Source: Dermatophagoides farinae (taxonomy: Eukaryota > Arthropoda > Arachnida > Sarcoptiformes > Pyroglyphidae). Taken from it: DNA of 64,000 bases. Where the stretch lies: contig NC_134677.1 of NCBI RefSeq assembly GCF_024713945.1, positions 3,537,001 to 3,601,000 of the forward strand, written 5' to 3'. The position numbers and the translations under genes were made by a program. Shown here piece after piece: positions 12,001 to 24,769 of this stretch. The notes below the pieces were generated by a model. It was given only the letters and a program-made list of their open reading frames with translations, had not been told where the DNA came from and did no database searches. Every line of letters starts with the position of its first letter. Position 1 is the stretch's first letter.

Positions 12001-15000
12001 TTCCATTGAGCTATGGCCAGCTGCACGACGTACCCGAGCACTTATATAGTTTTCAACATCTTCATAGCTTCGAATACGACCTTCAACAAAATCTCCCATC
12101 AACACTTGAGCTTGAAGACCGGCCAATTGTAGAGCAATACGTTCGCTGACAGGAAATTCATCCAATCGGACGACGCTATGTACAGCTTGTGCATACAATA
12201 AGCTTACTTCGACTGTATCGCGTGGAATTTCATTCGCATTACGGAATAAACGTTTTTTAAATACGAATCGACAATTAGTAGCAATCGAATCAACTGATGG
12301 TGAATTCGGTATGGTGGTCGATTGATGATGATTTGACGAAGCAGAAGAGGATGATGAAGTTGATTTGCTTTCAGAACGGGCCCGTAATTCCCATAAAGTC
12401 AATACATCAGCCACATAATCATGGCTTCGTAATACACGTTCACCTTCGGGCGCCACTTCGAATAATGCCCAACCATCAATATTACGAAGACCAAGTTTGG
12501 CGGCCAATGAAAGAACAGCATCAGAAGCTGTATCGGCCGGATGGAGATCAAGGGCTTTGGTTCGGCCATCCAACAAATGAAATCGACATACCAAGGACCG
12601 AAGTGCGGTAACGGCTTTTACTTCTGCAATCGATGGTGGAAATCGTCGAGCAGACAATCGGCCAACATGTAAATTGTCCAAACAGAATTGTGCATAACAA
12701 GCTATTGATGTATTATTTGCTCGCAGATGCCGCCGTAGATAAGTCAACAAATAGCGAGATAATTGTTTATTAGGCATGAATGCAGCCGTGGCCAAGGCAA
12801 GCAATGACCAACATCTAATCGTTTGTTCTTTAGATGGATTATCATTCGATTGTCGTACTAATTGAATGAATATTTCATCACGCAATTCTTCACGTTCAAT
12901 ACCATGGCCAATCATTGATTGAATAAAGCGAATTTCTGTCTCAAGTTTTTTCTCACCTGCTAGATATTTATTCAATTCTTTGAATATTGAACAGGCTAGA
13001 TTTATATTTTGCGGAATGGCTAGATGTACGTGTGCAGTTGGTATGGTTGAACTTGATGTCCATGTGATCATTTCGATTGGTGTGAGAAAAAGTTCGGCAC
13101 TATTTACATCAAGACCTTTCCGTTTGTTTCGATTCAATGTTCTTACGATCTGACCACTAGATCCAGATAATGCACCCGAATAATCATCACGTTTATGGCG
13201 ATTCAAATGTTTGCTTGCATATTCAGATAATTCAAAATCTTTTTCCCATTCTGTTGGTGGTTCGCCATTCAATGATGATACAGCACCATTGGTGGTCATT
13301 GGCATTTGTGATCGTTGTTGTTGATGGACAATCTGTTTTGTGATGAATTTAGAATTTGTAATTGCTTGTATTTGTTGCGGTGTTAATTGATGTAGCTGTT
13401 GATTAGGTTGGGCTGCAATCGTGGTCGTTGTCACCGGAATCATTGTCATTTGATTTTGACCATTATAGATGGGCTGCTGCTGTTGGCTCAATACTTGGGG
13501 TTGAATCAACTTTTTCTGTTGTTGTTGTGTATATATTTGCTGATGATGTACCTGTGCAATGGCTGCAGCTGTGGCCATTGGAACCATTGTGGGTGCTGGT
13601 ACTGCCGTTGCAATTGTTAATGGAACATGAACCTGTTGCTGTTGATGGAATGTAGCAGAGCCAGGAAGTGGAGATGAATTTTCAAAATCCGATGTACTAT
13701 TAGATGTAGCAGCACCATCACTCATAACACTCATAACATCATCGCGTTGAGATGTATTCGTTCCGGTATGTTCGGATGATGATATCGATCCACGATTATC
13801 AAGAATTGAACTCGATGCAGTAGATGATCGATCATCATTTGATTGAGAGATACCACCATCAACACCGTTACTATGAACAATTTGATCATTATTAGCTACC
13901 ATCATCAATGTATCCGATGTTGATGTGGCAGGAGAATCGGATACGGCAGAATCTACCGAACAAATTGATGGGGATGGTTGATGATGGTGCATCTTTCCTT
14001 GCTGTTGATCATCGGATTGTTGTTGCTGTGTTTCATCGACGATTAATATGGCTTTCAATTTTTCAGCCAACGATGACTGGTGCTGCTGTTGTTGTTGTTG
14101 ATGATGATGATATGCTGACATATTTGGTTTTGGTTTCGGTTTTGGGGGATTCATTTTTTGTATTTTATCCAATGAATCAACAGCCAATTCCGTTTTTTGT
14201 ATCAACTGATCAAACTGGTCACTAATTGATCGATTCGGTTGATTACCAATTTTCTGACCAATTAATGGCATTGGTGGTGGTGGTGGCAATGATGACATTG
14301 ATTCTAAAGCCGAATCCTCATCCACCGATGATTCTTTCAATGATTTCAAATGCAATTCATCATCAGTATGATTATCCACTTGATTATTGTTGGTATCACA
14401 CGTATTATTTACTTGTTCCGTTTCTTCGACTAAAATCTCTTCATAATTGCTATTATTATTATTATTATTATTATTACGACAATATAATCGTTCGACGTCG
14501 GCCCGTAGTTGACGCTCTAATTCATCCAGTTCGTCTGGTGTAGATGATCTACTATGTATTTCAGGTCAGAATGAAAATGAAATTAAATCGAAATGAAAAT
14601 ATAATAAAAATAAAGAGAAATGTTATCAAGTTTCATTTTTTGTTTTGAAACTCGTTTTCATGTGTCTGTGTGTGTGTCTTACCGTTTTCCTAAGAAATGT
14701 CCGTTAATCTGTTCAACTGCCATTCGATCTTGTTCCTGTTGTTGATCCGTTCCATCGTTTTCTTCAGACGATTGTTGTCTTTCCATCCGTTCTCGTTGAA
14801 GTTTTTCCGCGGCTTCAATTGCTCTCATATGACATAATGCACGGGCAACCTCACGGGCAAACATTCCACGTACAAATGCCTGTATGGTGATCGCTGCACG
14901 ACGTTGTCTTTGATATAGTAAACGTGTTCTCATCGCTCGAAATGCTCGTTGAATTATAATTGCACTTGAACGTTGACAACGATAAAGTCGCATACATATT

Positions 15001-17337
15001 AATCGTCGCCATGCCGATTGTATTCTAATGACCATTCGTTCACGAAGCAATGTTCGTCGTTCTTCCAATTCATCGGCTGCACCGGCTTTAAGGAATACTT
15101 TCGAATGACCAATTTGCCATTGTATTGGTTCGATACGAATTCGATTCAATAGTTCACGAGTCGATGCTGAATTGGGTTTCAGATGAGGAACATGATGACT
15201 CTGGTGATGATGATGATGATGAGATGATTTGACTAGTAGTAGACATCTGAATCTTGCAATAAATACATCGAATTTATAATGTGCAGGAAATCCTTCACGC
15301 CTGATGCGAATAATGTCCAACATGCCAAGATATCGTAGTTGAGTATGGACTTGTGCAACATCATATGCTCGTGAAGATTTCGTCAGATTTGGCTTGATAC
15401 AACGAACATACCACGGGCAGGTAGCGGATAAAAGATCAACCAACGCGGATAGTTGTTGTCGAAAGGCATCTGCCACTAATGGCCTTCCTTTTGACCCTTT
15501 ACCATCTTGAGCACGACCAATGGTACCATAGATTGATTCGGTCGTATCTTGTAAGGTAGCGATTGACTTGATAAAATCATTGTTCGAATCGAGCATTATT
15601 TCAAAAAATTGATCTTGTTGAGCATCTTTGTTTTTGGCTAGAAAATCAGCTACTTGATACATTACATCACCGGCATAATGTTTAATGCCGAATTGAGCAT
15701 TCCAATGGCGACGATCATCACCACGGACATAGTATTGATGATTTTGATGAAATTCTGAATGTAATTTTTGGACAAAAGATGAATCTGTACCTCGTGGAAT
15801 TTTACATTCTTCAGACAATAACCGTAGCACACATTTGGGCGGCTTTTCCAATAGTTCCACACAGGGAGTATTATCAGTGAAATTGATATGTTCAAAACTG
15901 ATACCTTCATCGTGATACTATAGAATTCGAATAAAGTGAAATTAGAAAATTGTATGCAAAGTTTAATGGTGAATACGATTCTCACTTACGATTTGTTGTT
16001 CCAAGGCAAACACATAATGATTGAAGAATCGTTGCAATTTTTCATTCGCATAATTTATGCATAATTGTTCAAAGCTATTGTACTGGAAATTTTCAAAGCC
16101 AAAAATGTCGAGCACGCCAATGAATCGCTTTGCACATTGATCCGGTAATGTACAGGCATTAATATGTCGAACGAGCCATGCAAACGTACGTGAATAAATG
16201 GCCATGGCCATCGCATGGCGATTTTCTCTTGCCTCACGTAAACTTAACGGTATATCCGTGACCGTACCTCGAACACTAATCTGTCGTCGTAGAGTAATCA
16301 ACGTTAATCGATAAGCATCGACACCGAGTAACGTGGCCACTGTCGATATGACCAGTTCATCATTTTCGGTTAGCCTACATCGTTCCGTTTCGGCTTGTTC
16401 TTCAAATTCCAGATTTCCTAACCACAATATGGCTGATAAAGCAGCGAAAAGACCATCGGACATTGTTTCGGGTACTCTAAGTACGGACATAGCCAATCGT
16501 AGAGAATCGAAATTGGCAGCATCATCAACGCCTTCGATACTTGTACAGCCTGATTGATTCAGATATACAAATTCTATGGCAGGATCATCTAATTGCAATT
16601 GTTTGGCTAGCTCTTGATCACGTCGTGCAGCCGATACGAGCTGATAGAACACATGATAATTACGTTCGGCAGCCGATTGTAATGCTATCCGAGATCGTTC
16701 GAGAAGGTAATCACGTACAACACAACCACCGATTTGGCCTCGTTCATCAAAGCAAACTTGAATGAATTTCCCGAACCGAGAACTATTATCATTGCGGGCT
16801 GTTTTAGCATTTCCAAATGCTTCGAGTATAGTATTGGCTTCAAGAATCTGATGTTCAACCCACGATGATTGACTAGATGTGACCGAACAAAGATACTGTA
16901 GTATGAATTTTGTTGATTCTGTTTTGCCGGCTCCAGATTCTCCGCTAATCACAATCGATTGATCGGCATCATCAGAACACAGGTGTCTGTACGATGATTC
17001 AGCAATGGCAAAAACATGTGGTTCAAGATCGCCCAAACGTTTTCCACAATACATCTGTTGCCATTCGGATTCATATATGTCAAGCTCTTCATACGGATTT
17101 ACAGCAATCAATATTGATCCAGCATAAGTCTATTATCATTTTTCAAGTTAAAAAACAAAATCAGAAACACGAAAGCAAACAAAATCTGATGTCTCAACTT
17201 ACATAGATCTGTTGACGATTATAGCGAACATGAAGATTTTCATTGATACCAATCTCATCGATATTCGATATCAGCGTCAAATCTGGTACGCCATCCATAG
17301 ATCGATTACCCACTGGTTCATCGTTTTCGCAGACCAT
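9099..17337 (-). CDS. Unconventional myosin with two MyTH4-FERM units (class XXII/XV/VII-like)
   Basis: Seven exons (17337-17203, 17129-15990, 15917-14683, 14551-10381, 10315-9812, 9745-9617, 9563-9099) join in phase to give 2592 aa. The motor begins almost at the start: P-loop GESGAGKT at 108-115, switch I NDNSSRFG at 158-165, switch [10 protein letters not shown] at 386-393, and an actin-binding segment ending about 700. Three IQ-like motifs and a short charged helix follow. Residues about 890-1320 are a low-complexity Gln/Ser/His/Pro linker. Then come MyTH4 (about 1325-1480), FERM (1485-1820), MyTH4 (1925-2110) and FERM (2115-2440), and a Gln-rich tail. I find no SH3 domain between the units, unlike myosin VII and XV. 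Such motors carry cargo to tips of actin protrusions. A run of six histidines interrupts the late motor domain. Confidence 0.92.
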
Positions 17338-18521
17338 TTTTAGAAAAAAAATATTCTAATTTGTTCTCTTTTCGATGAAAGATAAAGGTTGAATTGAATA
17401 AATTATATCACAATGAGAATGTTGACAAAAAAATCACCCAAAAAACATTGGATACTAATTATTTTGATTTGAATTGATTAGAGGGAGTTGAGTTTCTTGA
17501 AAACTTGAAAAGATGTTGATTATTAAACCAGCACACAAGAATAAGCACAAATCTAATAAAATGGATACATTTTCCTAGATTATTTTTTCTTTGAGATATT
17601 TTATATTTTGTGTTTATTGCGGTTTTCTCCTTTTTTCGGAAATCGGAAAAACGAGCCGCCAATTATTGGAAGTGTTTTTTTCGTTGAACTCGATTTATAA
17701 ATATTAAGTGAATGATAAATTGAGGCTAGTGTTTGACATAGTGAAGTCGTAATCATGATGATATCTATGCGACAAAGTTATCATAATATCATTATTTCGG
17801 GTTTATTATAATGGCTTAGGGGACTTTGAATTCAATACTGATTTCTTCATTAATTTCATCATCCTCTATTCGAAATCCCGAATGAATCATCTAATGATTG
17901 TGATGATAATGGTGATGTTGAGGGTGGATGCGGCCAACTATTAATGTTGAAATTGTCAACTACAACAATTCGGCGCGATAATCACATTAAAAAAAACTAA
18001 CCCACACAAAGAAATATATACAATTCAATTGATGGAATCGATGAAGAATGGGTTATTGATTCAATATTCGAATTGATTATTCAATCACAAGTTAAATGAA
18101 AAAAAAACAGACGACGAATGAAAAAATTGCAATGTTTTTTTTTATTAAACATCAACGATGTTGAAGAAAATTTAGTTGCCAAGTTTAAAAATTATCACCA
18201 CCATCAACTACTACGAATGATGGTTAATCATGGCAATGATCAAGTGATGACGAACTTGATTGCAACAACAGCAGTGTATGATTTCGTAATCGTTTCACAT
18301 ATCAACCATTGAATTTAGCTTTAATGGTTGGTTGGCATTGGTTTGGTTAGGTGGATGTTCAACTTTTCAATTCAAAAAAGGAACAGGTTTTCTTCTATCA
18401 TTTGCCTATAGGCAATGTTCATAAGATGGTAAAATTTGAATTATACAAGTGGAGATTTATTATAAAGATCACCATGATGACAATATTGAAAAATTCAAAA
18501 ATGAAAAATTAGGCAATTTCA

Positions 18522-18542
18522 ATTTGTGTGTGTGTGTGTGTG
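18522..18542. repeat. GT microsatellite
   Basis: A run of about ten GT dinucleotides in non-coding DNA upstream of the myosin gene. Confidence 0.85.
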
Positions 18543-21500
18543 TTACAACCACACATGTGCTTATGTTTCAAACCTTTGAAGCCATGTGAATTGTACAAGG
18601 CTTCTATGTATTTGTGCGTTTATGTGTATGTATTCTAGCCAAAGTGAGCTTTGTTTGTTTGTTTGCTATATGTTGTGTGCCATATGATCATAATCGGGTT
18701 GTAAATACGACCCCATAAACACAATATCGATAATCATTGATGATCGAATGAAGAAGAGTTAACGTTGAAGCTTGATAAGACGATTTATTGTTACCATGCC
18801 TTTTTTTGATGATCATCAACAAAACAAAACAGTATGTCGTTTGCATTGACTATTATTCTCACAACGAATGATTATTGATGATCATACGGGCAGCATTGAA
18901 TTTTCAGTTTCGGTTGGTTGCAGGAAAAAAATTAAACATTATTGTTCCAAACAATCGTAGAGACAACAAAAAAAAAAATTATTATATCGATGCATACACA
19001 TTGTGGACAGTTACACAGTTAAAAATGATTACGATGTGGATCATTATCAAGTCACTTGAACGAAATAATAATTTTTCATTGCATCAATCCAATCACTCAA
19101 TTTTATATGTACGAATGAATAAAAATGAATTTACTAAGTACAATTTTGGGAGAGGATTGCATTCGATGGGCCAATTGGGCGCGTCAAAAACAAAAAGAAA
19201 AATATCCACTTAAATTGCACAAACACAACATATAAAACACGATCTAATAAAAATGATTCACGATTTATGAATTGCAAGTTTGTTACCGTAATCCGAATTT
19301 TTGATTCCAAAGCGAAGCAAAAAAAACGACAATAAAACATCACCGGGTTTAATGTTCCACATACACATCAAAGTTCAAAAAAATGAAAATTTTGGTCGCT
19401 AATGATCAAATTTAATGTATGAGATAAAATAATCAAAAGTTGGACTCCAGTTTGGATTCGTTCCAGACACAGATATGTATATGTAAAACCCAAACAGACG
19501 TCATCGTTTCAATTCTTGAGCATACACTCTGTAGAATATGTTTCACCACTACTACCAGGATAGAATCCAAAACGGATCGAACAATAAGGGCGCGACACAA
19601 TTGCGTTATGGGTCAGAAGTATCAAAAACCATTCATTCATTCAGGATAATAGAGAGAGAGGTTCGAGTTGGTTGAACCAGAACCAAAGCAAATGAACATA
19701 ACGGCATAAGGGTACCCTACTATACCGTACCCTATACCAAAGAGAGAACCCATCAGCATCATGAACTAAGTGATATACCGCATAGTGATATGTGGTCATG
19801 AATAAAATCGCGAATGCGCATTGTAAAATTAACCAGATAGTATAACTAGAATTCTGGATTCGTGTCTTAGATTTTCTGGATCGTTTATGTTTGATATGAT
19901 TTGGGGTGCGGCAAACCTACATATTTATGTATGTTCGTAGATTCTGTTTGGATTTATTCAGCTTTGTTGTTTAGTAAACTTAGTTTGGATATATGAAACC
20001 CAAAATTGATTGTTAAAAGAAGCAAAATGTAATCCAATCATAACAATGCATCAATACATGAAACGATAAGAATGGGTATAAATGACCGAGTTATGGTCGA
20101 TAGAATCGAAAACTTTAATCTTAAATTATGTATATATGTTTGAAACTAAAATTTTTCACACACACATAATTTGAATGATAATGAAATAAGTTATCACATG
20201 ACATTCAAGATGATTATGGTGATAGTTGACATTAATCAAAATGAAAATTCATTCATTCAAAAATAATGGTGCAGAAAAAATGACCGTATCATATGTAAAT
20301 TATTTTTTTTATAAATCTCAAAGCTATCATAACCAATAACAAAGCATCCAACTAGTACATTGGTTATTGTGTTGGTTAATATTAATCAAATAATAAAGCT
20401 ATAGCGTTTGAACAGATTTTTTTATCGTATATTAGCAGAGTGGGCTGAATCATTTTGCTAAAAATGAACAAATATACAAATGTGACAACTAGTGTCATAT
20501 GTTTATTCAGACACCAATCTTTTTATGATTATATCCTACAGAAAAAAGGTTTAGTCTAAATAATTTGATTATTATAGCAATGTGTATAGATAGATATGAA
20601 TGGTTCGTGAGAGAGAGGGAAAGCGAAAAAATGGCTCGACCAAAACATAGTCAATGATGATACAGTCCAGTAACAGGAAAGAAACATCTGGCCAAAGATG
20701 TGTTTGATATTCGTGTGTGTGTGTGTTTGTATGCTAACCATCTGTAACACACTGTAGAGAAAAACAAGCTAGTAACAACATTGTAAGTATGTAAATTAAA
20801 AAAATGTCAACTATTAGAATATATACCATTTGACAAGATATATACAGAATATGATTGTTTGAAAATATCATTTATTTTTTTTTGGATATCTAAGATTATG
20901 AATTAAGAAAAAAAATAGATGTTGTAAGGTCATTGAAATCAATTGTGCTGGTTCATTCAACCTTACGGGATATAGAAAAAGGATAAATATAGATTATAGA
21001 TGATCAATAAGGATTGTTGGCATTTTATTTTGTTATAATTTCATGCTATATTGAATATTATTTAGAAATACAGTAATAAATTTTTTAAAAAAAACAAACT
21101 CACAGTACAATTCATTATATATGATGATAATAATTGTCGTAGTTATTTTTCAATCAACCATACCATAGAAAAAATGGATCCTAATTATAAACTAAAGATT
21201 AACTTAACACTAATGTTAAATGATGTTTTCTATTTTTTGTCATTCACCATAGAATTTGAACGAATTTACCAGAGTTGAATAGTAGTTATATATAGAGAGA
21301 GGAAGAGAATACATTAACCCTATTGATCAATCCGAATTCAATTCAAACAAAAAAAGTTTTATTATTCATTCAGGATAAGCCAATTTCAAATAGTTCCGGT
21401 TGTCTGATCAAAAAGATTGATTTATTTAGGGAACAATCGAAAATTGATTCACCCGACAATCAATCAAATATACCTGCATATTGGCCATTTCCGATCAAAT

Positions 21501-22988
21501 AATTGAATCAAAAGTAAGAAGAAAAAATGACCAATCAAACTTGAACCAAAATTTTCAATATAATTGTAATAGACAAATACAGAAGAAACAAATTTGAACA
21601 AACTAACTGGAAAAACTTCTATTTGTTTGTTTATTTGATGTCAACGCATTTAGGCACATCGATGATTCATAACGAATGGTTGACGAACTTTCTTTCTCAT
21701 CCGAATCTTCTTGTTGCCAACCAACTATTCCTTAACGAGGATTCATTCACGCTCTTCGTCTTATGTGTATATTATAATGTGAATGTCTTTTTTTTTGTTC
21801 GTCTTAATTGTAAAGAAAACATTTTTAAAAACCAGAGAAACTGACAAATAAAGAATAGACCTAAATACAAACGATAAGGCGAGAACCATAATTGATAATT
21901 TATCTATCTTTGACATGACAAAATAAAAGCACAGATGTCTTGTCAAAGAAATAGAAAAAAACAACGAAATTCATGGAAATCAAGTTTTTTCATGTTTTGT
22001 TCAAAATTGAAGAAAAAAAAACCTGGCCACTTGTTATAATTATTTGTGTATACAGAGAACATTGAGTTGATAGATATGCACCAGATAAAAAAAAACAGGA
22101 AAAAAAGAACCCATCATGACTACAGTACGGCAGTGGGTGGAGGAATTATTTTTCGTTATTGTTGTTCTCATCACAATTTATACCTGTTCATATAATGAAA
22201 AGTTGATAATAATAGAAAGAAAAGAGAGAGAGAGTTACCCCTTTTTTCGTGATAAACAAACCCCTATATCCAATATATGAGTCATACAATCAGAATAAAA
22301 ACACATTCTTGATACACAAACACAGCTATCATACAAATGATTGATGGATGACATGAAAAATGAACATTCATGACTGATAGATTACATTTCGATCTATAGG
22401 TGTGTGTGTGTTAGTCTGTATTGCAAACGTATTGTGCAATGTTATTAAAGATTAATAAATGAAAAAAAACTGGATTAAACATCCATGTGCCAGTGTGTGT
22501 GTGTGTGTAGGAATTTAATTGATCATCATCAAATATGATTGTCATTGTATTACAAAATATCACCCCCTATCAATAAATACTTTGACCTCGATACTGATTT
22601 TTATTTGTGATTTTATTAAAACGTATCAAACGGATATGATTTATTCTAGTGTTTATCACATCGTTAATTATTGTTCAAACAGAATTAAAAATTTATTATT
22701 ATATATCTTGGAACCAACCTAGTTATGAGCAAAGAAAATTTAAAAAAAAAATTTTGTTGAATAAACTAGAATCAAAATTCAAAATTGGTCAAAATTCAAC
22801 TCTTAATACTTTAATCATTCTATATATTTTTACGACTTATACACGCCTAATATTACAATATCATATCATCACACAATTAATATATTTTGAATAGTGAAAT
22901 TCTTGGCAATGATAAACATAATGATGATTAATTAAATCGGATTGAAAAAAAATAATCAAGTTGTAATAGAAATAAAAAGGACAATTAT

Positions 22989-23014
22989 TATCATCATCAT
23001 CATCATCATCATCA
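22989..23014. repeat. TCA trinucleotide repeat
   Basis: About eight to nine uninterrupted ATC/TCA units in non-coding DNA, flanked by A/T-rich sequence. Confidence 0.85.
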
Positions 23015-23895
23015 TAGTCAATGAAACGATTTAGGAATGAAAGAAAAAAAAATTTTTTTCAATATGGATTCAAATCCGATTCCAATTAGTCGAAGGAATA
23101 ATAAATGATTATAATCACTGTAATCCAATGATTTATGTTTTGTATATAATAATAATGACATTACCATCAAGCATGATAATGGAATCGGAAATTTTTAGAC
23201 AACAAAAAAAATAATGATTTTGAAAAAAAGAGATTTTAAGAAAGTCATAAAATTTTATATTCACCACAACAAGATTTGACGAGTTGATAACAAAACGTAT
23301 GTTTTTGACCATTATTGAATGAATGATCATAGCAACAAATAAAGACGACGACGATGATGATGGTCACAAGACAAGAAATGACAAAATTCAATGCATTGTA
23401 TTGAATGTTTTTGCAAGGTCGCAAGTTCGTCACTGACAGGACAAGCGGCATCATTTAACCATCTAAAAAAGATGCCTGAAATATTTTCCAGATTAATAAC
23501 CATATAAAAAAACATTTGTGACCGACCGACCAATTCACATAAAATCGTATCGACCTTGTTTATCTTACCATCTTGTTTGACATACACGCATTGTTAGATC
23601 AATGATAAAACTTTAAATGTAAAAAAAAGCGAAGACCCTATTTGAATGGTCCAGATGGCTAACGAAATAAAATTTTATATATTATAAATACCTTGAATCA
23701 ACATGGATTATCAATAAACACTGGTTATGATAAAAACATTCAGCCAGGTGTTTCCTCATCATTTATATGCTATGATTACATTCGTCGTAGGGTATTTGAC
23801 CCGGTTGATTATATTCCGTTTATAAACTTTATATCAATAGAGGATTCCAACGCATTTCTTAATCAAATAAATGATTAACTTTATTCGATATCATT

Positions 23896-23905
23896 GCGCC
23901 ATCTA
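23896..23905 (-). promoter_or_regulatory. TAGATGGCGC element (CTCF/YY1-like) upstream of RPL35
   Basis: On the minus strand the sequence reads TAGATGGCGC. It matches the core of the CTCF consensus (YAGRKGGCRS) and also resembles YY1 (ATGGCG). It lies about 100 bp upstream of the inferred RPL35 start site. Related elements recur upstream of RRP36, HDAC3 and the HTH gene in this window. Confidence 0.4.
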
Positions 23906-23979
23906 TTTACTTGATTTGATACTTTTTTCTATTTGAACTCAGTAGTGTTTACAACGGTGTCAATAGACGATATAGCTCA

Positions 23980-23985
23980 CACGTG
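23980..23985. promoter_or_regulatory. CACGTG E-box in the RPL35 promoter
   Basis: A perfect E-box in the context TCACACGTGTA lies about 20 bp upstream of the inferred TCT-type start site. Ribosomal protein genes are known Myc targets in animals; binding here is inference. Confidence 0.4.
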
Positions 23986-24005
23986 TATTTGAAAACGAGA
24001 AAAAA

Positions 24006-24020
24006 TCTTTCCTTTTTCCT
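24006..24020 (+). promoter_or_regulatory. TCT-type initiator / 5' TOP tract of RPL35
   Basis: The sequence TCTTTCCTTTTTCC fits the YC(+1)TTTYY initiator known for ribosomal protein genes of flies and mammals, and would give the mRNA a 5' terminal oligopyrimidine tract for mTOR/LARP1-type translation control. The predicted start is the C at 24007. A 5' UTR intron at 24101-24220 follows. Confidence 0.55.
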
Positions 24021-24239
24021 GTTAATTTCACTAGACAGTGTTTTTTTGCTGTGTGTGTTGTGATTAATTTGTTATTTTGGCTACATTTTCGGAATATTCG
24101 GTAAGTTTTGAGCGATTTTTTTTATCATTTCATAAATGATTTCATTTTATCACTCTTTTTCATTGTTACCGATAAAATATTTAACATTTTATTCTTTTTT
24201 TTGATACTACTGTCAAACAGGAAAAAATTTTATCCAAAT

Positions 24240-24611
24240 ATGACCAAACTCAAGACGAAAGATTTGCGTGGCAAACGCAAAGATGAATTGATGAAACAAT
24301 TAGATGAATTGAAACAAGAACTTTCAAATCTACGTGTGGCCAAAGTAACGGGTGGAACAGCATCGAAATTATCGAAAATTCGTGTATTCCGTAAAAACAT
24401 TGCCCGTGTGTTGACCGTCATCAATCAAACACAAAAGGAAAATCTTCGTCGTGTATATCGTGGCAAAAAATACAAACCATTAGATTTGCGCCCGAAATTA
24501 ACACGTGCTAAACGTCGAGAATTGACACCAAACGAGAAAGCTATCAAAACGCGAAAACAAATGCGTCGTGAACGATTGTGGCCGCAAAGAAAATATGCTT
24601 TGAAAGTTTAA
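24240..24611 (+). CDS. RPL35: 60S ribosomal protein L35 (uL29)
   Basis: A 123-aa protein, the same length as human RPL35, encoded in one coding exon. Conserved blocks include [13 protein letters not shown] at the start, [29 protein letters not shown], the segment [20 protein letters not shown] and the basic tail [15 protein letters not shown]. uL29 lies near the polypeptide exit tunnel of the large subunit and contributes to the docking site for nascent-chain factors. The start at 24240 follows a 5' UTR intron (donor at 24101, acceptor ending 24220), a common arrangement in ribosomal protein genes. A TCT initiator and an E-box lie upstream. An AATAAA occurs about 40 bp past the stop. Confidence 0.98.
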   Translation: MTKLKTKDLRGKRKDELMKQLDELKQELSNLRVAKVTGGTASKLSKIRVFRKNIARVLTVINQTQKENLRRVYRGKKYKPLDLRPKLTRAKRRELTPNEKAIKTRKQMRRERLWPQRKYALKV

Positions 24612-24769
24612 TATAATGAAATAATTTTTTTTTGGACAAACAAGAAAAGAGTGAATAAATTTTTTTCTCGTGTATTTTTTATTGGAATATCTTTGTTATA
24701 ATGGGCTTTGATATAAATAATTTGAAACGGATAAATCGAGAAAAAAATCACATTTTCTTTTACATATAA

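Larger units (their letters stand above)
17338..23879. other. Long non-coding block between the myosin and RPL35
   Basis: About 6.5 kb of AT-rich DNA upstream of the myosin. Open frames here are short, A/T-driven and lack splice partners or recognisable domains. Simple repeats include GT tracts near 18522-18542 and 20714-20727, GA tracts near 21294 and 22224, and a TCA tract at 22989-23014. I looked for tRNA B-boxes, snRNA cores and well-known conserved microRNA seeds by eye and saw none. It may hold upstream exons, enhancers or non-coding transcripts that sequence alone does not show. Confidence 0.5.

Noticed and set aside
19680-19800. Short repeats of GTACCC/TATACC and GTGATAT considered as an element end
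   Set aside because: The repeats are only 6-9 bp, with no larger inverted repeat, target-site duplication or coding sequence.
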